DNA of 12,396 nucleotides from Burkholderiales bacterium (GTDB lineage Bacteria > Pseudomonadota > Gammaproteobacteria > Burkholderiales > SG8-39): NCBI GenBank assembly GCA_020846575.1, contig JADLDQ010000017.1:1-12396 (forward strand), read 5' to 3'. Position 1 is the stretch's first letter. Every line of letters starts with the position of its first letter. The position numbers were made by a program, and so were the translations under genes. The notes below the pieces were generated by a model that saw nothing but the letters and a program-made list of their open reading frames with translations, was not told the origin of the DNA and ran no database searches. Shown here piece by piece: positions 1-6,405 of this stretch.

Positions 1-816
1 AATTTCTCAGGCCAGATGAGATACCCGGCGGAACGCGTTAGCAGACCTCGATCGACTCTGGTCGTTATCGGCCCCATGCTGCGTTGATTGAGCACCCCGA
101 GCGATGTCAAGGGCATCTCTGGCCGCGATCTCATCTCTGACCGAGGTGTCACATGTCTATCGACTAACCGGTAGCCGTTGTGTTCATGCTGGCCGGCGCG
201 ACGGGGTGCACACGGTAAACTGTGCAGGACCTGGGAGGACTGTGCAGGACATGGGAGGACCCTGAAGCCGATGCCTTGCCGCTACCCGCGGCAACGGTGC
301 CCAAGAAGAGATGAAGCCGGGCCGGGCGCGTTGGACCTTCCTGCCACTGGATAAGACCCGGAGATATCGTTGTCCGAAGAGCAGCGACCAGCCTGCGATT
401 CAAACAGGACGACGGACGCGAAACACAAGGGCTGAACCGAATCGTCTGCTGCCGCAGCGGGATGCGTCGAAGCCCTCGAGGCACGTTGTCGAGCGGATTT
501 ACAGTTCGTCCGCTTCCCTTGGTGCGATGGTCTGCAAGCCGCTGATTTGGCAGCCAGCACCGAAATCGGCATGACTTGTGCTTGGGTCCGACCGCAGAAC
601 TCACTCTTGGCCGGTTCTGCGCGAGTTCAGCGGCCAGGTGCTTGACAAGAATGGCGGCCAGCGTGCCGCTGGAGCACGAGCCCCTTGATCAGGCGCGCGT
701 TAAGCCGAAATTCATTGGCATGTTCCCGGTGAATTGACCCGGGGGTACTCAGCCCAACGGAGACCGCCGGCGGTGCGATCGCCTTGATCAGACCGATCGA
801 ATATCGCAGAACAAAC
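1..816. other. Gene-poor leader region, no convincing gene
   Basis: No reading frame here gives a protein I recognise. The longest open frames (minus 604-164, plus 311-574) overlap on opposite strands, are rich in Arg, Ser and Pro, and show no domain-like pattern. Base composition is less GC-skewed than in the genes to the right, as expected of intergenic or decayed DNA. The only clear structure is the tandem duplication at 221-260. A decayed mobile element is possible, but I cannot identify a transposase or matching terminal repeats. Confidence 0.5.
221..260. repeat. Tandem duplication, 2 x 20 bp
   Basis: The unit TGTGCAGGACCTGGGAGGAC at 221-240 is repeated directly at 241-260 with one change (C to A at unit position 11). 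Each unit itself contains two GGAC-ending halves. Some IS families carry short repeated binding sites of about 20 bp at their ends, but no transposase is seen nearby, so the origin is unknown. Confidence 0.85.
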
Positions 817-1806
817 ATGGGAAAACTGTTTCAGTCTCTTGTTCTAATAGCGTATTTCTGGAGTGGAACTGCATTCAGTTCGACGCCATGGGATACTCCA
901 GACGCCTCTCACGCGCCCCTGTCGGCGTCGCCCTCGGAACTCGTTCGCATCGCGGGAAGGTACGAGAACGCAGAAGGTGTCGCCAGAGATCCCGGAAAGG
1001 CCCTCGACCTTTATTGCGAGGCGGCCCGGCACGACTTTGCCGAGGCGCAGTTCCGGCTCGGCTGGATGTACGCCAACGGCCGAGGTGTGCTGAAAGACGA
1101 AGCCGTCGCGTCGGCCCTTTTCAAACTGGCGGCCGACCAGGGTCACGAGTATGCCGCTCGCATGCTGCGCTTTGTGCCTTCGACCAGATCCGCCCGCTTA
1201 CCGATCTGCCTGCTGCCGGATCCGCCGGTCGAAATCGCGATGAATGGCGTCGCCGGGGAGTACGGCTCCCTGAATCCCGGGGATCGGGTCCTGCTGATCG
1301 CCCCGCAGGTCGCCAGCGACGAGCCGGCAGAAGCAATCGAAGGGCCATCGGCGCCACGCAACGAGATCGAGCAGCTCGTCTATCGGCTCGCCCCGCTGTA
1401 CGCCGTCGACCCCAAGCTCGCGCTGGCCGTCATATCGGTCGAATCTGCGTTCAATGCCTCCGCGGTCTCGCCAAAAAACGCGCAGGGCCTGATGCAACTG
1501 ATCCCCGAGACTGCCGAGCGTTTCGGGGTCAAGAAGGTCTTCGTCCCGGCGGAGAACATCCGCGGAGGGCTCGCGTACCTGCGGTGGCTGCTCGCATTCT
1601 TCCAGGGGGACGTAACGCTGGTGGCAGCGGCCTACAACGCCGGAGAACGCGCGGTGGAGAGGTATCGCGGTATTCCGCCCTACCCTGAGACCCGCAACTA
1701 CGTCAGAAAGATCTCGAGCCTGTACCGCAGGGCGAATCATCCCTACCAGTCGGAGGTCGTCGAACCTTCGGCCATCATGAGACAGGGAAGGGGCGGATCT
1801 GGCTGA
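817..1806 (+). CDS. Secreted lytic transglycosylase with Sel1 repeats
   Basis: Predicted 329-residue periplasmic or outer-membrane-associated murein lytic transglycosylase, which cleaves the MurNAc-GlcNAc bond of peptidoglycan. The ATG at 817 is chosen over the TTG at 784 because it places a short signal peptide at the N-terminus (MGKLFQSLVLIAYF, cleavage near residue 20-23). Residues about 41-109 form two Sel1-type (TPR-like) repeats, including the motif AQFRLGWMYANGRGV. A linker of about 75 residues follows. The C-terminal SLT domain (about 180-318) has the catalytic Glu209 in ISVESAFN, then GLMQL at 224-228 and AAYNAGE at 271-277, all diagnostic of family 1 lytic transglycosylases. No strong Shine-Dalgarno is visible. 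The gene converges with the protease gene on its right. Sel1 repeats usually mediate protein contacts, so this enzyme may be recruited to a cell-envelope machine. Confidence 0.9.
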   Translation: MGKLFQSLVLIAYFWSGTAFSSTPWDTPDASHAPLSASPSELVRIAGRYENAEGVARDPGKALDLYCEAARHDFAEAQFRLGWMYANGRGVLKDEAVASALFKLAADQGHEYAARMLRFVPSTRSARLPICLLPDPPVEIAMNGVAGEYGSLNPGDRVLLIAPQVASDEPAEAIEGPSAPRNEIEQLVYRLAPLYAVDPKLALAVISVESAFNASAVSPKNAQGLMQLIPETAERFGVKKVFVPAENIRGGLAYLRWLLAFFQGDVTLVAAAYNAGERAVERYRGIPPYPETRNYVRKISSLYRRANHPYQSEVVEPSAIMRQGRGGSG

Positions 1807-1901
1807 TCACCCCGCGCTCCTATGTCGCGCTGCGCGAAGCACGGCAGCCGACCGTGTCGAGTGCGCACGATCCGATCCCTGGCAAAGGCCGGCGGCCGAA
1901 A

Positions 1902-2741
1902 TCAGTCGAATCCGGCCACCTTGGCCGCCCTGAGAATTTCCCGGATGTGCCGACCCGGGATCGCGTAGGTGATCCCGCTCGGCCTGCTGATCGCGCTTTC
2001 CCGGGTGCCCTGTACGAACACGCTGTTGATGATGCCGTAGACCGATCCATCCTCGGGATCGTAGAGCGGGCTTCCGCTGTTGCCCGGATACGCGGTAGCG
2101 TCCAGTTGAAACACGCGGTAGGCCGAATCGCGAAGCCTGCTGATCATGCGTTCGTTGAGCTGCCTGGCGGTGATGCCCGGCACCGCAACCGGGGTGATGG
2201 CAGAAACCATTGCACGGTGCGTCGCCGGATGAAACCCGAGCACCATGCCGATCGGAAACCCGGTAAAGGCCAGCAGTTGTCCTTCGCTGATGCGGTCGGA
2301 ATCGCCTATCCTCAAGGCCGGCAACTGCTCGCCGGTGAATCGGAGCACGGCGAGGTCGTGGTCCTTGTCGAGCGCTATGAGTTCCGCACGCCGAGACACG
2401 GGCTCGCCTGCGCGTGACACCAGCACGATGCGCGATTCCATCCGGGATGTGTCCAGCGGTGCCTGCACCACGTGGGCGTTGGTGACGACGTGGCGCCCGT
2501 CGGCGACGATGAAGCCGGTACCGACGAAGGTCAACGGCGGGGTGCGCGTGGCCATGAACGTTCCCAGCCCGACCACCGACTGCTTCACCTTCTCCAGCGC
2601 CGGCACGGCCTGTGCGCCGAGCACCGGCGTGGTGGCGAACACTGTCAGCGCCAGCAGCAAAGCGCCGCCAGGAAGTGCCTCCAGGCGGCACCGGGCCTGC
2701 CAGGCAAGCCCCCGCCCGTGGACCCGGGACAAACGCCGCAT
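1902..2741 (-). CDS. Secreted trypsin-like (S1/HtrA-type) serine protease, no PDZ
   Basis: Predicted 279-residue exported serine endopeptidase. A basic N-region of about 25 residues and a hydrophobic stretch (GGALLLALTVFATT) end in VLGA at 40-43, consistent with signal peptidase cleavage there. The catalytic triad is readable: His90 in VVTNAHVV, Asp129 in KDHDLAVLRF and Ser222 in GNSGSP. The order and spacing match the chymotrypsin/HtrA fold. The chain ends soon after the protease domain, so there is no PDZ domain as in DegP/DegS. GNSGSP replaces the more common GNSGGP. The start is uncertain: ATG 2741 gives the best signal peptide but lacks a clear ribosome binding site. ATG 2852 is in frame and would add 37 Arg/Ala-rich residues. 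The long open frame upstream to 3494 looks non-coding. It converges with the lytic transglycosylase gene across 95 bp. Confidence 0.85.
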   Translation of the reverse strand: MRRLSRVHGRGLAWQARCRLEALPGGALLLALTVFATTPVLGAQAVPALEKVKQSVVGLGTFMATRTPPLTFVGTGFIVADGRHVVTNAHVVQAPLDTSRMESRIVLVSRAGEPVSRRAELIALDKDHDLAVLRFTGEQLPALRIGDSDRISEGQLLAFTGFPIGMVLGFHPATHRAMVSAITPVAVPGITARQLNERMISRLRDSAYRVFQLDATAYPGNSGSPLYDPEDGSVYGIINSVFVQGTRESAISRPSGITYAIPGRHIREILRAAKVAGFD

Positions 2742-3343
2742 GGGGGCGAGGGCGCAAGACCGTGGCGCCGCGCGGTGTGCCCTCCCGAGCGCCGCGGGAG
2801 CAACGGCCGGGGTCTGTGCGTCGTGAACGCAGGCACGGGCGGTACCTCTCATGCGTGCTGATTCTACCCGTGCGCGGTCTGCGGACTCCTGAAACTTCAG
2901 GCGGCGTCGATAAGCACAGCATGGCGCCAGCCTCGAGCCGCGAGGAGGCAGCGCTCGCCGCACTGCTCGCTCGACTACTTTGTCGCTACACCCGCGGGGT
3001 TGGCGCTCGGCGCCGCCAGGCGGGCTTGCGCCGGTATCCGTTGGACAGGTTCCGGTTTGACCTGCATCGCTACCGGCCGGGCGCTTCAACGGCAGGCAAG
3101 CCAGGGCCGTCTGGCGCTTGCGGCAGGCGCAGCGGGGTCGTGACTCCCGGGAAGCTCGCGGCGAACTGCTAAGCTTGACGCGCGCGAAGAGTGGTCGATG
3201 CCTGCGCCAGTGAGAGCGGATCGCGCGTCCCCGCTTGCGCGCCCGCACCGAACGAGAACGGGCTGGCCGTCGAAGAACCCGGACACCGGGCAGCAGGCGC
3301 GGTGCGCGGGCCGCGCTTCCCGCAGGAAACAGGAAAGGAAGAT
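2742..3343. other. Divergent intergenic region between protease and dehydrogenase
   Basis: Some 600 bp separate the two divergent starts. Open frames cross it on both strands but none shows a recognisable domain. A perfect 6-bp-arm inverted repeat (CCTGAA AC TTCAGG) lies at 2888-2901. On the minus strand TAGAAT (2866-2861) resembles a -10 box for the protease gene, but no matching -35 is found 16-18 bp upstream. TTGACG at 3175-3180 resembles a -35 for the dehydrogenase, again without a good partner. Both promoters must lie somewhere here, but I cannot place them. Confidence 0.4.
3331..3339 (+). promoter_or_regulatory. Ribosome binding site of the dehydrogenase
   Basis: The purine run AGGAAAGGA ends four bases before ATG 3344. 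It settles the start there over the upstream in-frame codons, which would add 51 non-homologous residues. Confidence 0.7.
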
Positions 3344-4624
3344 ATGAGCACGGTTGCAGTGGTGGGACTCGGCTACGTGGGGTTGCCTCTTGCCGTCGAA
3401 TTCGGCAGGTCACGCAGAACCATCGGTTTCGATCTGTCGCCGGAGAAAGTGGACAGCTATCGCCGCCATGTCGATCCCACCGGAGAAGTCTCAAGCGACG
3501 ATCTGCGCGCGGCGATGCACCTGACAGTGACGACGGACCCGGCCGCCATGGCCGAAGCCGACTTCATCGTCGTCGCGGTTCCGACGCCTGTCGACACGGC
3601 CCATCAACCCGACTTTTCTCCGCTCGCGGGCGCCAGCGAATCGGCGGGACGGCACATGAAGCGCGGTGCGATTGTCGTCTACGAATCCACCGTCTACCCG
3701 GGCGCTACCGAGGAAGTCTGTGTACCCATCCTGGAGAAGGCTTCGGGCATGCGCTGGAAGCAGGATTTTCATGTGGGCTATTCGCCCGAGCGCATCAATC
3801 CTGGAGACAGGGAGCACACGCTCACGCGGATCCTGAAAGTGGTGTCGGGCGACGACCCCGAAACGCTGGAGAAGGTGGCCGGTCTGTACGCAGGCATCGT
3901 CACCGCGGGCGTCTACCGCGCATCCAGCATCCGCGTGGCCGAGGCGGCGAAAGTGATCGAGAACACCCAGCGCGACCTGAACATCGCGCTCATGAACGAA
4001 CTCGCGATCCTCTTCGATCGGATCGGTATCGATACCCTGGAAGTGCTCAAGGCCGCGGGAACGAAGTGGAACTTCCTGCCCTTCAGGCCGGGACTGGTGG
4101 GCGGGCACTGCATCGGAGTCGATCCGTATTATCTGACCCACAAAGCCGAGATGATCGGCTATCACCCTCAGGTGATCCTTGCCGGCCGGCGGATCAACGA
4201 CGGCATGGGCAAGTTCATCGCCGAACAGACCGTGAAGCACATGATCCGCAACGGCGCCCAGGTCCGCGGCTCCAAGGTCAATGTGCTCGGTCTCACGTTC
4301 AAGGAGAACTGCCCCGACATCCGCAATACCCGGGTCATCGACGTGATCCACGAACTCCAGTCATACGGCATCGAGGTTCACGTGCACGACCCGGTGTCCG
4401 ACGCCTCGGAGGTTCGTCACGAGTACGGGCTGGAGCTGGAGTCCTGGGAAGAGCTGCCGCGCGCCGACGCGCTGGTGGTCGCGGTTTCGCATCGCCAGTT
4501 CGTGGACAGGCCGATCGCCGAGTACCTTGGCAAGCTGGTGCCCAAGGGGTGCTTCATCGACGTCAAGTCCCAGTTCGACGCGAGCGCCCTGCGCGCCGCC
4601 GGCCTGACGACCTGGAGGCTTTGA
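3344..4624 (+). CDS. tviB: UDP-N-acetyl-hexosamine 6-dehydrogenase, TviB/WbpA type
   Basis: Predicted 426-residue cytoplasmic NAD-dependent nucleotide-sugar dehydrogenase. It oxidises C6 of UDP-GlcNAc or UDP-GalNAc to the uronic acid, which feeds O-antigen, Vi-type capsule or exopolysaccharide synthesis. The Rossmann motif GLGYVGLP is at 8-15. ESTVYPG is at 114-120 and SPERINPGD at 147-155. The conserved Lys203 and Asn207 lie in AAKVIENTQRDLN. The catalytic Cys256 is in GGHCIGVDPYYLTHK and FKENCPDIRNTR is at 319-330. These long stretches closely match my recollection of Salmonella TviB. ATG 3344 is chosen because AGGAAAGGA precedes it at normal spacing and the Rossmann strand begins at residue 2. 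No epimerase, glycosyltransferase or transporter gene is adjacent, so the enzyme appears to be an orphan copy. The GlcNAc versus GalNAc choice cannot be decided from sequence alone. Confidence 0.93.
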   Translation: MSTVAVVGLGYVGLPLAVEFGRSRRTIGFDLSPEKVDSYRRHVDPTGEVSSDDLRAAMHLTVTTDPAAMAEADFIVVAVPTPVDTAHQPDFSPLAGASESAGRHMKRGAIVVYESTVYPGATEEVCVPILEKASGMRWKQDFHVGYSPERINPGDREHTLTRILKVVSGDDPETLEKVAGLYAGIVTAGVYRASSIRVAEAAKVIENTQRDLNIALMNELAILFDRIGIDTLEVLKAAGTKWNFLPFRPGLVGGHCIGVDPYYLTHKAEMIGYHPQVILAGRRINDGMGKFIAEQTVKHMIRNGAQVRGSKVNVLGLTFKENCPDIRNTRVIDVIHELQSYGIEVHVHDPVSDASEVRHEYGLELESWEELPRADALVVAVSHRQFVDRPIAEYLGKLVPKGCFIDVKSQFDASALRAAGLTTWRL

Positions 4625-4750
4625 CGGCGCCGCTCGAATCCGGCGGGGCCCGTCTCATGGGCCGCGGCAAGGCCCCGTCAGCGGGGTGGGCCCCAACCCC
4701 GATGGCGGCAGAATTTGCGAGGCAGGGGATCCGTCGCACGTGCGCCCCGG

Positions 4751-4865
4751 GCAGGCCGCCCGGACCGGCGCGAACGGGGGAAGAAATCAGCCGCCAACGG
4801 GCACTGGAATCGTTGCCCGAGCAGGCGCCCGGTCCGGCGCGACAGGGGGAGGAAGAGTTCAGCCG
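4751..4865. repeat. Imperfect direct repeat, two copies of about 44 bp
   Basis: Copy A (4751-4793) and copy B (4821-4865) start 70 bp apart. Both begin GCAGG(C)CGCCCGG and continue through a shared CCGGCGCGA core, a G-run followed by (A/G)GAA, and end in TCAGCCG, with a few substitutions and small indels. Copy B contains a short GCGCC/GGCGC stem (4825-4829 with 4836-4840) and includes the stop codon of the minus-strand gene that ends at 4859. The repeat may derive from local duplication of that gene's end. Confidence 0.65.
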
Positions 4866-5170
4866 AGCGCGCGCAGGGGTTTCACGCAACGCGGCGGGGC
4901 GTCGCGGCAGATCCTCTGCGCGCTTGCGCCGCCGTCATGAGCCGATGGCAGACCCGGCTCTGTCTGCCGCTCGAGCAGCATCAAGGCCAGCGCCTCGCGC
5001 TCGCGCTCCGGAACGGTGACCATCTGGTCCAGGCGAGCGAGCAGCACCGCGTTGCAGTCGTGCAGGATGCGGGTGGTTTCGCGCATGTGGGATTCGAGTC
5101 TGACCCAGATCAGCCAGACCCCGACCAGACAGCCCAGCGCGACGATGAGAGCGGCGGTGAGCGGACTCAT
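4859..5170 (-). CDS. Small single-pass membrane protein, function unknown
   Basis: A 103-residue protein that I do not recognise. Residues about 5-23 (TAALIVALGCLVGVWLIWV) form one clear transmembrane segment. A long hydrophilic helix of about 45 residues follows, rich in Arg, Glu and Leu (RLESHMRETTRILHD, then VPEREREALALMLLERQ), which could form a coiled coil. The last 30 residues look disordered. Its ATG overlaps the TGA of the preceding minus-strand frame in ATGA (5170-5167), the usual sign of translational coupling. The stop codon lies inside copy B of the direct repeat. A well-defined membrane segment in the first 25 residues argues that it is real, although the plus strand is also open here. 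Confidence 0.5.
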   Translation of the reverse strand: MSPLTAALIVALGCLVGVWLIWVRLESHMRETTRILHDCNAVLLARLDQMVTVPEREREALALMLLERQTEPGLPSAHDGGASAQRICRDAPPRCVKPLRALG

Positions 5171-5412
5171 CGCTGCCCCCCGAGCGGCAGCCGGGGCCCC
5201 GGACTCGAACCGTCCAGCTGCGGGACAGCTGGATCGCCTGCCGGCACCCTCGCCGCATTCGCGCCGTGGCCACGCAGGCCACCGCTTTCGATCACCCCTG
5301 CATCCGTGTTCAGCTTCAGCACCCGAGCCTCCTGTCGGTGCGCCAGCTCGTGTGCCGGCACCTCCCGGTCCTCAAGAATTCGGTTACCGCTCCAGACTGC
5401 GACGGAGATCAT
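5167..5412 (-). CDS. Hypothetical small protein, possibly N-terminally truncated
   Basis: An 81-residue frame with no family I recognise. The first 45 residues (MISVAVWSGNRILEDREV, then HELAHRQEARVLKLNTD) look like ordinary protein; the tail is rich in Gly, Pro and Ala. Its stop overlaps the start of the next small gene in ATGA, which suggests a two-gene unit. ATG 5412 has only a weak AAGG ahead of it. The same frame stays open for 31 codons upstream (5505-5413) and reads as plausible protein (KQRWPVNCYQSREAVELPV) but offers no ATG, GTG or TTG. The gene may therefore be the remnant of a longer one, or may use a rarer start. Confidence 0.35.
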   Translation of the reverse strand: MISVAVWSGNRILEDREVPAHELAHRQEARVLKLNTDAGVIESGGLRGHGANAARVPAGDPAVPQLDGSSPGPRLPLGGQR

Positions 5413-5750
5413 GCCTTGCGTCGTGCTACCCGCGGTGACCGGCAGTTCAACGGCCTCGCGAGACTGGTAGCAATTGACGGGCCAGCGCTGCTTTTCGTAT
5501 TTCCATCAAGCTGTTAATGCCAGCATCATATCATAGGGACAAGCGCACTGTAAAGATTCCTGACAAGCCGGAGGGTCGAATCTGTCTTTTCGCGAAAGGC
5601 TGCGAGTCCGCCGTCAGGGGCCGGCGGTGCTGCGCTGCTCCTGAGCCAAGCGGTTTCCGCCGGGTGGTCATACGTCTTACCCAAAGCCAGGTCACACCTT
5701 GCTTGACCTGGTCCCAGGGAGGCGGTTACCGCAGAATCCTCATACCCCGT
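5413..5750. other. Intergenic stretch with hairpin, no gene seen
   Basis: No open frame with a recognisable product is found in either direction. The right part carries the inverted repeat at 5687-5711 and a short palindrome GCGGTTACCGC at 5722-5732. The left part (5413-5505) continues the open frame of the small minus-strand gene. I see no tRNA cloverleaf. Confidence 0.5.
5687..5711 (-). terminator. Hairpin downstream of the phosphatase gene
   Basis: CCAGGTCA (5687-5694) and TGACCTGG (5704-5711) form a perfect 8-bp stem with a 9-base loop, starting 40 bp beyond the stop of the minus-strand phosphatase gene. The minus strand continues CTTTGGG rather than a T-run, so it is not a canonical intrinsic terminator. 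It could also be an operator or a transcript-stabilising hairpin. Confidence 0.35.
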
Positions 5751-6239
5751 CTATCGGACCGTCAGCACCTGCACCAGTCCCGAGATCGCCTCTTCCAGCA
5801 TGTCGAGTACGCGCTCGAATCCCTGCCGTCCGCCGTAATAGGGGTCCGGCACGTCCGCACCCGGCGAACGCAGGCTGAAGTCCATCACGAGTTTCAACTT
5901 GTGAACCTCGCCGGGAAGCGCCATGCGGAAGGCTTGCTGGCGGTTGGCGCTGTCCATGGCGAGAACCAGGTCGAAACGCGTGAGGTCGTCTCTGGAGAAA
6001 GGCCGTGACCGCAGGTCCGATATGTCATAACCGCGGCGGACCGCAGCCTCGATGGCGCGCGGGTCGGGCGGCATTCCGGGACGGCTGCACAGGATTCCGG
6101 CCGAGTCGGCCGCCACGATGCCGCCCACGCCGGCGTCTTCGATGCGCTTGCGGAAGACGCCCTCGGCCGTCGGCGAGCGGCAGATGTTCTCGGTGCAGAG
6201 GAACAGCACCGCCCTGATGTCGGCGGCGGACCCGTTCAT
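5751..6239 (-). CDS. Low-molecular-weight protein tyrosine phosphatase
   Basis: Predicted 162-residue cytoplasmic phosphatase of the LMW-PTP/arsenate-reductase fold. The P-loop CTENICRSP starts at the nucleophile Cys15, with Arg21 and Ser22 following; the general-acid Asp132 lies in VPDPYYGG. Length is normal for the family. ATG 6239 is preferred to the adjacent GTG 6242; no clear ribosome binding site precedes either. Bacterial members such as Wzb and Etp dephosphorylate tyrosine kinases that control exopolysaccharide export, and a polysaccharide sugar dehydrogenase lies 1.1 kb away. No kinase is visible, so that link is only suggestive. The P-loop has Glu17 where Gly or Ala is usual. An arsenate reductase role is less likely, because the P-loop reads CRSP rather than CRSQ and the Cys pair used by ArsC is not evident. 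Confidence 0.9.
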   Translation of the reverse strand: MNGSAADIRAVLFLCTENICRSPTAEGVFRKRIEDAGVGGIVAADSAGILCSRPGMPPDPRAIEAAVRRGYDISDLRSRPFSRDDLTRFDLVLAMDSANRQQAFRMALPGEVHKLKLVMDFSLRSPGADVPDPYYGGRQGFERVLDMLEEAISGLVQVLTVR

Positions 6240-6296
6240 CACTGCGGCCGCGAATACTGCAACCGACTACCGTGCCGGCGTGCGCAGTCGAGTAAC

Positions 6297-6316
6297 GCCG
6301 GCGCCAGGGCGCCGGC
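6297..6316 (-). terminator. GC-rich hairpin between hydratase and phosphatase genes
   Basis: GCCGGCGC (6297-6304) pairs perfectly with GCGCCGGC (6309-6316) around a 4-base loop. It lies in the 154-bp gap ahead of the phosphatase start. No T-run follows on either strand, so it may be a Rho-independent-like pause site or a leader structure. Confidence 0.3.
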
Positions 6317-6380
6317 ATGGGGGGCAGGCGTGCGCTGCATCAGCGGCACCTTGTCGCTTGGCCCGTCGATGTGCCCGCTC

Positions 6381-6405
6381 CCCGCACCCTCGCTCAGGGT
6401 GCGGG
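6381..6405 (-). terminator. Strong hairpin overlapping the stop of the hydratase gene
   Basis: CCCGCACCCT (6381-6390) and AGGGTGCGGG (6396-6405) form a perfect 10-bp stem with loop CGCTC. On the minus strand the first arm covers the last codons of the MaoC-type gene and the first base of its TGA (6396-6394). The position fits a terminator or a 3'-end-protecting hairpin, although no T-run follows. Confidence 0.45.

Noticed and set aside
164..604. Minus-strand open frame of 146 codons in the left region
   Set aside because: No recognisable family, overlapped by an equally open plus-strand frame, and it reads through the tandem repeat; not enough to call a gene or a transposase remnant.
1807..2922. 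Long minus-strand open frame of 371 codons over the protease gene
   Set aside because: It is Arg/Gly-rich with no domain pattern and overlaps a frame holding a complete His-Asp-Ser protease triad; it is a GC-driven shadow.
2861..3200. Candidate promoters (TAGAAT on the minus strand, TTGACG on the plus strand)
   Set aside because: Neither has a partner box at 16-18 bp spacing, so I do not list them as features.
3235..5019. Plus-strand open frame of 594 codons across the dehydrogenase gene
   Set aside because: It is an out-of-frame, Arg-rich translation of the dehydrogenase and the DNA beyond it; the dehydrogenase frame carries all family motifs.
5560..5750. Possible tRNA or structured RNA gene suggested by several short stems
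   Set aside because: No cloverleaf with T-arm and anticodon can be assembled; only one hairpin is convincing.
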